Shown here: positions 16,501-24,431 of the stretch, piece by piece
Layout: each line of letters begins with the position of its first letter
Numbering within the stretch: the stretch's first letter is position 1
From: Nocardia sienata NBRC 100364
Lineage (GTDB): Bacteria; Actinomycetota; Actinomycetes; Mycobacteriales; Mycobacteriaceae
Reading direction: 5' to 3'
DNA: 64,000 nt
Assembly (NCBI RefSeq): GCF_001613205.1
Contig: NZ_BDBX01000033.1
Span: forward strand, 105,434-169,433
The notes under the pieces: generated by a model
Databases searched by the model: none
Seen by the model: only the letters and a program-made list of their open reading frames with translations
What the model was told of the DNA's origin: nothing
Position numbers and translations under genes: made by a program

Positions 16501-17148
16501 TCAGTATTCCTTGCCGAGTTCGTGGGCGGTGTCGAGGGCGAGCGCATACGACGCGTCATGGTCGTCGCGCAACCACGCCAGCGCCGGATCCTGCCGCGAG
16601 TTGGCCAGCTCGGCGTTGATGAAAACCGTGTCGTACACGGCGAAATGGCCCGCGAAGAAATCGCGGAGATAGCTCTCCTGGTAGTCGAAGGCGGCCTTGG
16701 GCGTGCCAGGCGAGTAGGCGCCGCCGCGGGCGGTGGCCACCACGAAACGGCGCGGCGCCAGCGACATTCGCGGAAAGGTCACCTGATCGAGCCACGCCTT
16801 GAGCGCCGCCGGAACGGAATAGTTGTACATCGGGGTGCCGATGAGCACGATGTCGGCGGCGAGCAGTTCGGTCAGCAGCGGCTCGACGACCCCCCACGCC
16901 GCGACCTGGGCGGGTGTACGCGCGAGCATGGCGAGCCGATCGAGGTCGGTGGCTCCCGCGGCGAGAACCGCATCGCAGATCTCGGTCCAGCCGGTATCGA
17001 TGAACGGCACCGGATCGGCCGCCAGATCCCGGTACACATAACCGGCGCCGGGATGTGCGGCGCGCCAGGATCCGGCGAACGCTGCGCTCACCTCTCTGCT
17101 GATCGAACGGGTGCGCGCACTCGCATCCAGGTGCAGAAGAGTGGACAT
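16501..17148 (-). CDS. azoR: FMN-dependent NADH:quinone reductase/azoreductase
   Basis: This 215-aa flavodoxin-fold enzyme begins MSTLLHLDASAR with the phosphate-binding SxRxxSISRE loop, has IGTPMYNYSVPAALKAWLD (FMN binding, residues about 95-115) and RGGAYSPGTPKAAFDYQESYL. It reduces quinones and azo compounds by two electrons with NAD(P)H. ATG 17148 is preceded by a GGAGG site. The pairing with an SMR exporter and a TetR repressor points to a detoxification operon induced by a quinone-like or cationic compound. Confidence 0.92.
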   Translation of the reverse strand: MSTLLHLDASARTRSISREVSAAFAGSWRAAHPGAGYVYRDLAADPVPFIDTGWTEICDAVLAAGATDLDRLAMLARTPAQVAAWGVVEPLLTELLAADIVLIGTPMYNYSVPAALKAWLDQVTFPRMSLAPRRFVVATARGGAYSPGTPKAAFDYQESYLRDFFAGHFAVYDTVFINAELANSRQDPALAWLRDDHDASYALALDTAHELGKEY

Positions 17149-17159
17149 GATCAAACCTC

Positions 17160-17190
17160 CAACCAAGTGGACAGTGCGTCCACTTGGTTG
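17160..17190. promoter_or_regulatory. TetR operator O1 between azoR and tetR
   Basis: A perfect 13-bp inverted repeat, CAACCAAGTGGAC/GTCCACTTGGTTG, with a 5-nt spacer starts 12 nt upstream of azoR. It overlaps the position expected for the azoR promoter or leader. Confidence 0.8.
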
Positions 17191-17201
17191 ATCGTAAGGC
17201 G

Positions 17202-17222
17202 AACTGGACGTAATGTCCACTT
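17202..17222. promoter_or_regulatory. TetR operator O2, second half of a paired site
   Basis: AACTGGAC-N5-GTCCACTT repeats the GGAC-N5-GTCC core of O1 with 7 of 8 arm positions pairing. It ends 19 nt before the tetR start and so could give autorepression. Confidence 0.65.
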
Positions 17223-17241
17223 ATTGCGTTATGGTGCCGAC

Positions 17242-17847
17242 ATGGATATTCGCGTCGACCTGCTCACGACACAGGCGGCCGGTGGCGGCGAACGAGCGGA
17301 CGCAGCGCGCAACCGGGCCAAGATCCTCGCCGCGGCGGCCGAACTGTTCACCCTCCGCGATCCGCGCGCGGTCACCATGGACGACATCGCGAAGGCGGCC
17401 GGTGTGGGGCGCGGCACGCTGTATCGCCGCTATCCGGATGTCGGCGCCATCGCGATGGCACTGCTGGACGACCATGAACGAGAACTCCAGGCGCAGTTGC
17501 TCGGTGGGTCACCACCTTTGGGACCGGGCGCACCGCCGGCGGAACGGCTGGCCGCCTTCTATGCCGCCATGGTGGGACTGCTCGATGCGCATGCCGATCT
17601 CGTACTGGGTGCGGAGAGCGGTGAAGCGCGGTTCGCCACCGGCGCGTACGGGTTCTGGTCGGCGCATGTGCGGGCCCTGCTGGTGACGGCCGGAGTAGCG
17701 CGACCCGATTCGCTCGTCGACGTCCTACTCGCTCCCGTGGCCGTGGAGGTCTATCGGCATCAGCGCGAGCGGGGCCTGAGTTCCACGCAGATCACCACCG
17801 CGCTCGCCGACCTCGCCCACGCCGTCATCGCGTCTGCTGCCGGTTGA
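17242..17847 (+). CDS. TetR-family repressor of azoR-SMR
   Basis: This 201-aa protein has an HTH at about residues 25-70 (ILAAAAELF, TMDDIAKAAGVGRGTLYRRYPD) and a ligand-binding C-terminal domain with two long helices. ATG 17242 is used; the longer open frame upstream runs antisense through azoR and is not coding. It is divergent from azoR with two inverted repeats between them, so it very probably represses the pair and itself until a substrate of AzoR or the exporter binds. Confidence 0.9.
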   Translation: MDIRVDLLTTQAAGGGERADAARNRAKILAAAAELFTLRDPRAVTMDDIAKAAGVGRGTLYRRYPDVGAIAMALLDDHERELQAQLLGGSPPLGPGAPPAERLAAFYAAMVGLLDAHADLVLGAESGEARFATGAYGFWSAHVRALLVTAGVARPDSLVDVLLAPVAVEVYRHQRERGLSSTQITTALADLAHAVIASAAG

Positions 17848-17950
17848 TCCACGCGCCTCGCACGCCTTATCCTGCACCTGCGACGCGGCACAGGCCGGCT
17901 TCGGTCACCGGAGGTGGCGGCGCGGCCGGCGCGCACTCGACGCTCGCACC

Positions 17951-18778
17951 TCAGAAGAGCGTCATGGGTTCGGCATCCGCCGGGTCCGGCAAGAGCTCGA
18001 GTTCGGGCACCAGGGAACGGACATCGTCGTGGAACCGGCGCGCGAGGTCCCGGGACGAAGCATTGTCGGGAGTATGCAGGAATACCGTCGGCGACCGCCC
18101 CTCGCGCAGCCATTCGGCAGTCCGCACGACCCACGGCCGCCAGCCCGCGACCGTGACCGCGTGGTCGTCGCGACCGTGGTATCGGACGATCGGCGCGCCT
18201 GTCAGCGCCTTCATCCGGCGCGGCAACCGGGGCTTCTTGGATCGGGCCTCGAATTCGGCCGGACTCGCGGCGGGCGCGCCGAACAGCACGGTGGTGTCGA
18301 ATGGCACCCATTCGGCATCGACCCGGCCCAGCACCCGCTCGAGCTGCGCTGCGGCACCCTCCTCGGCGAAGAACTCCGGATGCCGCACCTCCACCGCGAG
18401 CGGCAGCTCCGCGGGCAGCCTCCGGAAGAACATCGCCAACGCACCCAGATCCGCGGGACCGAACGAGGACGGCAGCTGCACCCACAGCGCGTGCATCCGG
18501 GACCCCAGCGGTTCCATCGTGTGCAGGAACTGCCGCAGTTCGGCATCCACACCGGAGAGCCGACGCTCATGGGTGAGGGTTTTCGGCAGTTTGATCACGA
18601 ACCGGAAATCGGGATCGGTCTGGTTCGCCCAGTTCTCCACGGTCCGCCGGGCCGGAACCGCGTAGAACGTCGTATTTCCCTCCACCGCGTTGCACCACTG
18701 CGCATAGCCGCGCAGTTTGTCACCGCGGACCGGCCATGCGGTATGCGTCCACATGGCGCAGCCGACGTAGAGCCTCAA
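17951..18778 (-). CDS. DUF72 (YecE-like) protein
   Basis: This 275-aa TIM-barrel-like protein starts at TTG 18778: LRLYVGCAMWTHTAW, then AVEGNTTFYAVP, FRFVIKLPKTLTHERRL, WVQLPSSFGP, AVEVRHPEFF and VRYHGRD, all hallmarks of DUF72. Function is unknown; a nuclease or isomerase-like role has been suggested from the fold only. Its start overlaps the stop of the SDR gene (TTGA), so the two are coupled. Confidence 0.85.
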   Translation of the reverse strand: MRLYVGCAMWTHTAWPVRGDKLRGYAQWCNAVEGNTTFYAVPARRTVENWANQTDPDFRFVIKLPKTLTHERRLSGVDAELRQFLHTMEPLGSRMHALWVQLPSSFGPADLGALAMFFRRLPAELPLAVEVRHPEFFAEEGAAAQLERVLGRVDAEWVPFDTTVLFGAPAASPAEFEARSKKPRLPRRMKALTGAPIVRYHGRDDHAVTVAGWRPWVVRTAEWLREGRSPTVFLHTPDNASSRDLARRFHDDVRSLVPELELLPDPADAEPMTLF

Positions 18779-19578
18779 CGCTTCAGCCCGTGCATCCCCG
18801 CCACGATCTTCTCGATCACCGACGCCGGCACCAACCGCCGCAGCAGAAAGACGATCGGCGCGCGACTCCCTCTGGCGTACAGCGGTTTCGGCCTGTCCGC
18901 ATCGATCGCCCGCAGAATCGTCCCGGCCACCTGTTCCGGCGAGATCCCCGCCTTCTCGTTGCGGTCGAGGTGCGTGATCATCGTGTCGAAGTCCGCTTTG
19001 TACACCGAGTCCGGCGCGATGTACTTCGTGCGCCGCTCTCCGATCCCGGTCGCGATGGATCCCGGTTCCACGGTGCTGATCCACACCCCGAACGGCGCCG
19101 TCTCCAGCCGCGCCGCATCCGCGAACCCTTTGATCGCCGCCTTCGCCGCCACATACGACGACCGATATGCCAGCGGGAAACTCGCCAGCATCGACCCCAC
19201 CATGACGATCCGCCCGTACCCCCGCTCCCGCATCCCCGGCAGCACCAGCTGCGCCAGCCGGACCGCCCCGAAAACATTCAACTGGAACAATCGCTCGATC
19301 GCCTCGATCGGTAGTTCCTCGACAGGACCCGACTGGCTCTCCCCCGCATTGTTGACCAGCACATCCACCGGCCCCAGGTCGGCGCCGAACCGCTCGATCC
19401 CCGCCTGATCGGTCAGATCGAGCGCGCGATACTCCACCCCCGCCACCCGCGCCGAGTCCGCGATCGTCTCCGGGTTCCGGCTGGTCCCGATCACCCGGTA
19501 GCCCCGCCGCACCAGCAGCGCGGCAGTAGCCCGGCCGATCCCCGAGGACGCTCCGGTCACCAGCGCGGTCTTGGTCAT
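18775..19578 (-). CDS. short-chain dehydrogenase/reductase
   Basis: This 267-aa classical SDR has cofactor motif TGASSGIG (residues 8-15), NNAGES, the catalytic SML...YRSSYVAAK set (Ser, Tyr, Lys) and the VEPGSIATG segment after the active site. TSRNP after beta-2 suggests NADP(H). It oxidises or reduces a hydroxyl/keto group of an unknown substrate. The DUF72 gene is translationally coupled downstream. A palindrome lies 32 nt upstream of the ATG. Confidence 0.9.
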   Translation of the reverse strand: MTKTALVTGASSGIGRATAALLVRRGYRVIGTSRNPETIADSARVAGVEYRALDLTDQAGIERFGADLGPVDVLVNNAGESQSGPVEELPIEAIERLFQLNVFGAVRLAQLVLPGMRERGYGRIVMVGSMLASFPLAYRSSYVAAKAAIKGFADAARLETAPFGVWISTVEPGSIATGIGERRTKYIAPDSVYKADFDTMITHLDRNEKAGISPEQVAGTILRAIDADRPKPLYARGSRAPIVFLLRRLVPASVIEKIVAGMHGLKR

Positions 19579-20069
19579 ACAACACCTGTCCTCGACGATC
19601 CGTGGTCAACCGGGTGGGATCACCCGATTCGCCAATCTAACGGACTCGCGCGAACGGCGGGCGGATGCCGCCGACGCCCGGAATCACCGCGGCACCGTAT
19701 CGGGCGCTGTGGTACTCGACCTGCAGCTCTTCGAAGTCGACTCGATCCTGATCTCGGCAGTGGATGCGTCGGTGCTGCCTCCTCAGCTACCGGCCATGCG
19801 CTTCAGTCCGGCCAAGGTCGATGCCTGGTACTCCGCAGACCCGGGGTCGATCCGCCCGGCCATGGGATGATTCCCGTACTTCCGGCATTCCCGCAGCGTA
19901 TCCAATGCTGCCCAACCCATATCGGCCGCGCCGTCGCCGATCTCGTACTGCCGCTCGCTGGACGACCCGACCCGGTCGCGAAACATCGGGACTTCACATC
20001 GGTCGCGCGCTGCGGCCGGTGGGGACATACTTCACCTCGTCACGACATGATCATGAAAGGTGTCACGAC
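19579..20069. other. gene-poor stretch between two transcription units
   Basis: There are 491 nt without a convincing gene. It holds the palindrome at 19611-19626, a minus-strand open frame at 19783-20028 (81 codons, with a DPGSAEYQASTLAGLKRM ending that reads like protein but has no clear ribosome site) and a direct repeat at its right edge. It may contain a decayed gene. Confidence 0.4.
19611..19626. promoter_or_regulatory. CGGGTG-GGAT-CACCCG palindrome upstream of the SDR gene
   Basis: A perfect 6-bp inverted repeat with a 4-nt spacer lies 32 nt upstream of the SDR start. It is a candidate operator for an unlinked regulator, or a 5' UTR hairpin. Confidence 0.35.
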
Positions 20070-20489
20070 ATGGGTGCTCCCACCGCGCTGGTGCTGTTCG
20101 CCGCGGGCCTGTTGTTCTTGACCGCGCTCGGTCTCGGAGTCTGGAAATGGCAGGCCATGGTCGGTTCGCCCGACGGTGTGGCTCACCCGTATGTGGACAT
20201 AGCACACCGGTCCGCCCTGCTGTACTCGTTCGCGACCGCCATGATCGCGCTCTTCGTCGAATTCTCGGCGTGGCCGGCGGCGGTCGACGCGACCGCCGCC
20301 GGGCTCCTGGTGCTTATGTTCGTGATCACCATCGCGAACTATGTCAGGCACGGCATCCTGCGCGACACCACGAACCAGATGCACAATCCGCCGCCGTCGT
20401 TCCGCTTCGTGCTGGTGGCCCTGATCGTCGGCGAGATCGGCGGCTTCGCCGTGCTGCTCGCCGGGTTCGCCGCCGGTCAGCTCTTCTGA
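20070..20489 (+). CDS. four-helix membrane protein, unknown function
   Basis: This 139-aa protein starts at ATG 20070 behind GAAAGG. It has hydrophobic helices at about 4-24, 45-65, 70-92 and 113-137; a HPYVDIAHRSALLYSF segment and HGILRDTTNQMHNPPPSF lie between them. The pattern resembles small actinobacterial membrane proteins of unknown function. It is convergent with the P450 gene (7 nt apart). No function is assigned. Confidence 0.6.
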   Translation: MGAPTALVLFAAGLLFLTALGLGVWKWQAMVGSPDGVAHPYVDIAHRSALLYSFATAMIALFVEFSAWPAAVDATAAGLLVLMFVITIANYVRHGILRDTTNQMHNPPPSFRFVLVALIVGEIGGFAVLLAGFAAGQLF

Positions 20490-20496
20490 GCGGGCT

Positions 20497-21699
20497 TCAC
20501 CACTCCACGAGAAGCTGTTTCGGGCCGCGTACCAGCAGACCCGACTTCCACGGGATTTCGTCGAGCGGCAGCGACAGCCGCAATGAGGGGAAGCGTTCCA
20601 GCAGCGCCTCCAGTGCGACCTGGAGTTCGACGCGCGCCAGCTGCGCCCCCAGGCAGTGGTGGGCGCCGTAGCCGAAGGCCACGTGTGGATTGCGCTGCCG
20701 GGTGAGGTCCAGGTATTCGGGATCATCGAAGATGTTCTCGTCGCGGTTGGCGGACTGGGTGTTCACGAAAACCGAATCCCCGGCCCGCACGGTCACGCCG
20801 CTGAGCACCACGTCCTCGGTCGCCACGCGGGGTTGTCCGGCACCGGCGCCGAGCTGCACGTAGCGCAGCAGTTCCTCCACCGCACCCGGGATCAGTTCGG
20901 GCTCCGCGCGCAGCAGCTCCCAGTACTCGCGCTGGGTGAGCAGCACATAGGTGAAGTTGGCGATCTGATTGGCGGTGGTCTCATGGCCTGCGATGAGCAA
21001 GCCCACACCGAGGTTCACCAGTTCTTGTTCGCTGAGGCGGTCCTCCTCGTCACGGGCGGCGACCAGCGCGCCGAGCAGATCGTCGGTGGGCCGGCGCCGG
21101 CGCTCGGCGACCACCTCGGCGAGATAGGTCTCCAGCGAATCCCGGGCGCTCTCGATCTGTTCCCGGGTGTAGGCAGTGGTGGACAGGATCGCGTCGGAGA
21201 AGTCGCGGAACCGGTGCTGATCACGCGGCGGCACCCCGAGCATCTCGCAGATCACGGTGACCGGTAACGGCAGCGCGAAACCCTCCACCAGATCGGCGGG
21301 CGCACCGGTGTGTCCGAGTGCGGTGAGCAACTCGTCCACTATCTCGCGGGTACGCGGGCGCAATCCGGCGACCCGGCGGCTGGTGAACGCCTTGGCCACC
21401 AGTTTCCGCAACCGGCTGTGCTCGGGCGGATCCATGCTCAGCAGCGAATCGGGGCGGACCGGCGCGGGAGTGGCCCGGGGCAGGTTCTCCCGGCCGACGG
21501 TCGCCGCGCGGCTGAACCGGGGGTCGGCGAGGACCAGCTTCACATCCTCGTATCGGGTGACCAGCCAGCCTTCCCCACCGTAGGGCAGTTCGACCCGGCA
21601 GACAGGCTCTTCACGGCGCAGTTGTGTGAACAGCGGGTCCATCTCGAGACGAACCGGTTCTCCGAAGGGGTACCGACGTACCTCGGTGTTCGCGGTCAT
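20497..21699 (-). CDS. cytochrome P450
   Basis: This 400-aa soluble bacterial P450 has the I-helix oxygen-activation motif AGHETTAN, the K-helix ExxR in EELLR, and the heme loop FGYGAHHCLGAQLARVEL with the ligand Cys349. It needs ferredoxin and reductase partners, and none is adjacent. The sequence style is CYP105/CYP107-like, families that hydroxylate xenobiotics, macrolides or terpenoids. A TetR gene lies upstream on the same strand, with an operator-like palindrome in the gap, so it is probably inducible. Confidence 0.93.
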   Translation of the reverse strand: MTANTEVRRYPFGEPVRLEMDPLFTQLRREEPVCRVELPYGGEGWLVTRYEDVKLVLADPRFSRAATVGRENLPRATPAPVRPDSLLSMDPPEHSRLRKLVAKAFTSRRVAGLRPRTREIVDELLTALGHTGAPADLVEGFALPLPVTVICEMLGVPPRDQHRFRDFSDAILSTTAYTREQIESARDSLETYLAEVVAERRRRPTDDLLGALVAARDEEDRLSEQELVNLGVGLLIAGHETTANQIANFTYVLLTQREYWELLRAEPELIPGAVEELLRYVQLGAGAGQPRVATEDVVLSGVTVRAGDSVFVNTQSANRDENIFDDPEYLDLTRQRNPHVAFGYGAHHCLGAQLARVELQVALEALLERFPSLRLSLPLDEIPWKSGLLVRGPKQLLVEW

Positions 21700-21736
21700 A
21701 GGTCTCCCTTTCCCGACGCCCGGCGACTCCAGCCAG

Positions 21737-21752
21737 GTAAGCGATTGCTTAC
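21737..21752. promoter_or_regulatory. candidate TetR operator upstream of the P450 gene
   Basis: A perfect GTAAGC-GATT-GCTTAC palindrome lies 37 nt upstream of the P450 start, inside the 102-nt gap after the TetR gene. Its AT-containing symmetric form is typical of TetR-family sites. Confidence 0.65.
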
Positions 21753-21801
21753 TTAGACAGGGTAAGGGTTTTCGCGAGGTGGCGTCAACGACGCAACGGC
21801 C

Positions 21802-22398
21802 TTACGCCGGAGGGAATCTCGTATCGTTGCGCTCCAGGAGCACTTCCGCAGCCCGCAGTACATGGCCGGCGATCTGGGCCGGATCGGCACTGTGCAGCGG
21901 CTCCCGATGCAGGACGGAACGAACCAGCCCGATCCCCAGCAGCCAGGCCAGCAGCAGATCCGCGCGCAACTCCCCGTCACCGCCGTCGGTGAGCGTCGAC
22001 AGTGCCCGGATGTACTCCTCGCCCAACTCCCGGCGGATCACCGACGCGCCCTCTTCGTGTCCGCTGGAACGCAACGCCGCCTGTAACCAATTACCGGGCG
22101 AAACAGTCTCGCTCGGCTCCAGCGCGCGCTCCAGCAACCGCGCCAGCAACGCGTCCACCGGCCCGGCGTCGAGCACCGAACGCCCACGATCGGTCATCGT
22201 CGCCCGGAAGAGCTCGTCCTTGTTCCCGAAGTACCGGAAGAGCAGCGCCTGGTTCACCCCCGCCCGGGTGGCGATATCCCGCACAGTGGCGCGCTCGTAC
22301 CCGCGTTCGGCGAACAGTTCCTGCGCCGCCGTCAGAATCGCGGCCCGCGTGGCCGAGGCATCCCGTCGACGACCCGCCGGTTCGTTCCCGTTGATCAT
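21802..22398 (-). CDS. TetR-family regulator upstream of the P450 gene
   Basis: This 198-aa protein has an HTH at about 16-62 (ILTAAQELFAERG, TVRDIATRAGVNQALLFRYFGNK). The variable C-terminal domain has a single Trp-rich LLLAWLLGIGL helix. ATG 22398 is used; a GTG five codons earlier would also serve. It is read in the same direction as the P450 gene and probably controls it through the 21737-21752 palindrome. Confidence 0.9.
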   Translation of the reverse strand: MINGNEPAGRRRDASATRAAILTAAQELFAERGYERATVRDIATRAGVNQALLFRYFGNKDELFRATMTDRGRSVLDAGPVDALLARLLERALEPSETVSPGNWLQAALRSSGHEEGASVIRRELGEEYIRALSTLTDGGDGELRADLLLAWLLGIGLVRSVLHREPLHSADPAQIAGHVLRAAEVLLERNDTRFPPA

Positions 22399-22984
22399 GC
22401 ACCCTCCGCTCACCTGCCATCCGGAAGAGCAGCGTAAGGCACACCGGATCGGACAAAGCGGGCACCCAGCAGACCCGTATCGAAGCCGGACGATGCTGTC
22501 CGCCGGATGTCGGATCGTGGCCCGCAGAGCGCGGCGGTGAACCGTCGGTCCGGGATCCGGGGCGGACCGCCGTCGACGGTCTCCCTGTCGCCCGGGACGC
22601 TCTCGGCCGTCCCGGCCCGGCCGCCGCCGAACCGGCGCTTCCTCCGACGCTCATCTCGCCGTCCCCGTAGCGCAACAGCCGGCCTGTGCGGCGCCTTCGA
22701 CACGGGGAACCGACGTGGCGCGTTCACGCGTGATGCCGGCGGCTCCGTGCACCGGCCAGGACGGCGGCTACCGCCACGAGGCGAGCGCCGACCCGGCCTG
22801 CCGGCGCGAACAGGCGATGATGTCGGGACTGCACATCCGATGGCAAGCCGCCGAGGCACGACTCGTCGATAACGACAGGGTCTCGAAGAGCGACGGGGCG
22901 CGTCCGGCTCGGTGTACCGGATTCGCGACCGCTTCCTATTCCGGGGCAGTACTGGACGTTCCGTGTGTGCGGCCTTAGGCTCGG
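22399..22984. other. gene-free stretch
   Basis: There are 586 nt between divergent tetR and VOC genes. Open frames on both strands are Arg/Pro-rich shadows of GC-rich DNA without ribosome sites or recognisable motifs. It must contain both promoters; I could not place them. Confidence 0.5.
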
Positions 22985-23383
22985 ATGACCATGCCGGAAC
23001 TCCTCGGGATCAATCATCTGACGCTGTCCACGACGGACCTGGACCAGCTCGTGGCGTACTACACCGGAGTGCTCGGAGCGAGGCTGTCCTTCGAACGTCC
23101 CGCCTCGGGCACCGGCCCCCGTATCGCGATTCTCGATGTCGGGGGCGCCGACCACCTGGCGATCGTCGAGACCACGACCGGTCCGGCCACCGGCCTCGAT
23201 CCGCTCGGACGGGCCGGATGGGGTCTGCGCCTGGCCACCTACGCCCAGCTGTGCGAGGTCCGGGAACGAATCATGGGTGCCGGGCTGCCGGCCGGACCGA
23301 TCGAGACGCTGCCCACCCAGTGGACGATGACGGCCCAGGATCCGGACGGTCGCCCGGTCGATATCCGCGCCCACCGTCCCTGA
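22985..23383 (+). CDS. VOC-superfamily (glyoxalase/bleomycin-resistance) protein
   Basis: This 132-aa single-domain VOC protein has beta-alpha-beta modules GINHLTLSTTDLDQLVAYYTGVLGARLSFE and later EVRERIMGAGLPA and QDPDGRPVDIRAH. A His in INHL and a polar C-terminal strand could be metal ligands. Members bind drugs such as fosfomycin or bleomycin, or isomerise and cleave small molecules; the substrate cannot be told here. Start at ATG 22985, or two codons later at MPELLG. Confidence 0.82.
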   Translation: MTMPELLGINHLTLSTTDLDQLVAYYTGVLGARLSFERPASGTGPRIAILDVGGADHLAIVETTTGPATGLDPLGRAGWGLRLATYAQLCEVRERIMGAGLPAGPIETLPTQWTMTAQDPDGRPVDIRAHRP

Positions 23384-23705
23384 GCAGCGGGCGTCTACAC
23401 CGCCGCACCGGTCCCGTCCGTGCCTCCATACCGAGCACGGCGCGAATATCAGCGGGCGTGGGATACCGCGATTCCACAATCCAGTAGCGGCGGACCGCCT
23501 CACCCGGCAAACCGACCTGCGGCGAACAGTACGGCGGCGGCCGGAAACCAATGCCACTTTATGGATCCCACCGGACACGCACCGGCGCGACCAGGCCGTC
23601 CTTCCATACCCTACGGCCGGTGTGGAGTTTCGCGTCGCGATGCGAGAAGGTCACATCGCGCAGCACTCACCGGCCCGGTCCTTCACGCGATCAGCTGCCG
23701 AGTGG
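23384..23705. other. gene-free stretch between convergent genes
   Basis: There are 322 nt between the VOC and NADAR genes, which converge. No convincing gene, repeat or strong hairpin was seen. Confidence 0.45.
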
Positions 23706-24257
23706 CTATCCGCGCAGCGCCGATCTGGCCTCCATGAGGGCGAAACCGAGCAGGTTCAGCCCCTTCCACCGCGTGGGGTCCGCCGCACACGGGTCATCCG
23801 CCGCCAGCCCGATACCCCAGATCCGGTCCACCGGACTGGCCTCGACCAGAACCCGGTCCCCGGTTTCCAGCAGGAAACGCCGCAACTCTTCGTGCTGACC
23901 GAACTTCGCGATATTGCCCGCGACGACGATGCCGAATCGATGCAGGCCCCACAACTCCTCGTCGAAACCGCCGATCCGCCGTCCCAACGCCTTCGCCGCT
24001 CCGGGACTGCTCACATCCAGCACCTCCGCGGCGATCGCCCCGTCGTCGAACAGCATCGCTTTGCGCCACATCATGTAATGCTCGGCCGTCGGAAAGACCT
24101 CTCCGCCGACTGTGAATTCCGCCGGCCACCACTGGCTGAGGCAACCGGCACCGACAGACCCGTCGCTACGGGGATGATGGCCCCAGAACGGCAGGTACTT
24201 CACCCGGCCGCCTTCGGCCACGATATGGATCAACTCACTGACACTCCGCGCCGTCAT
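23706..24257 (-). CDS. NADAR (YbiA-like) N-glycosidase family protein
   Basis: This 183-aa protein has the NADAR layout: FWGHHP early, CLSQWWPAEF, FPTAEHYMMWRKAMLF with the catalytic-region Glu, GRRIGGFDEELW, and the C-terminal IWGIGLAADDP...WKGLNLLG. YbiA members hydrolyse the N-glycosidic bond of toxic riboflavin intermediates, and other NADAR proteins remove ADP-ribose from guanine. It is a lone gene with no neighbouring DarT-like or riboflavin gene, so the substrate is open. Confidence 0.88.
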   Translation of the reverse strand: MTARSVSELIHIVAEGGRVKYLPFWGHHPRSDGSVGAGCLSQWWPAEFTVGGEVFPTAEHYMMWRKAMLFDDGAIAAEVLDVSSPGAAKALGRRIGGFDEELWGLHRFGIVVAGNIAKFGQHEELRRFLLETGDRVLVEASPVDRIWGIGLAADDPCAADPTRWKGLNLLGFALMEARSALRG

Positions 24258-24431
24258 CCGGTTCACCCTGCCCGAAACACATGGACCGCGCATCCGGCTT
24301 TCGATCGGTCGCGGCTGTCGCTGAATGCGGTCTTCGTGCGCTCGAAGAGCACTACCCGGCTGCGCGGTTACGCACCAGCACGGACACCGCCGCCAATTCT
24401 CAGGAGGCCCCGACACAGGTCACGGGCGTTT

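Noticed and set aside
16330..17241. N-terminal extension of the TetR gene
   Set aside because: The frame is open but runs antisense through azoR; the HTH protein starts at ATG 17242 after the operators.
22410..22978. Several 70-150-codon frames on both strands between tetR and the VOC gene
   Set aside because: All are Arg/Pro/Gly-rich, overlap each other in different frames and lack ribosome sites.
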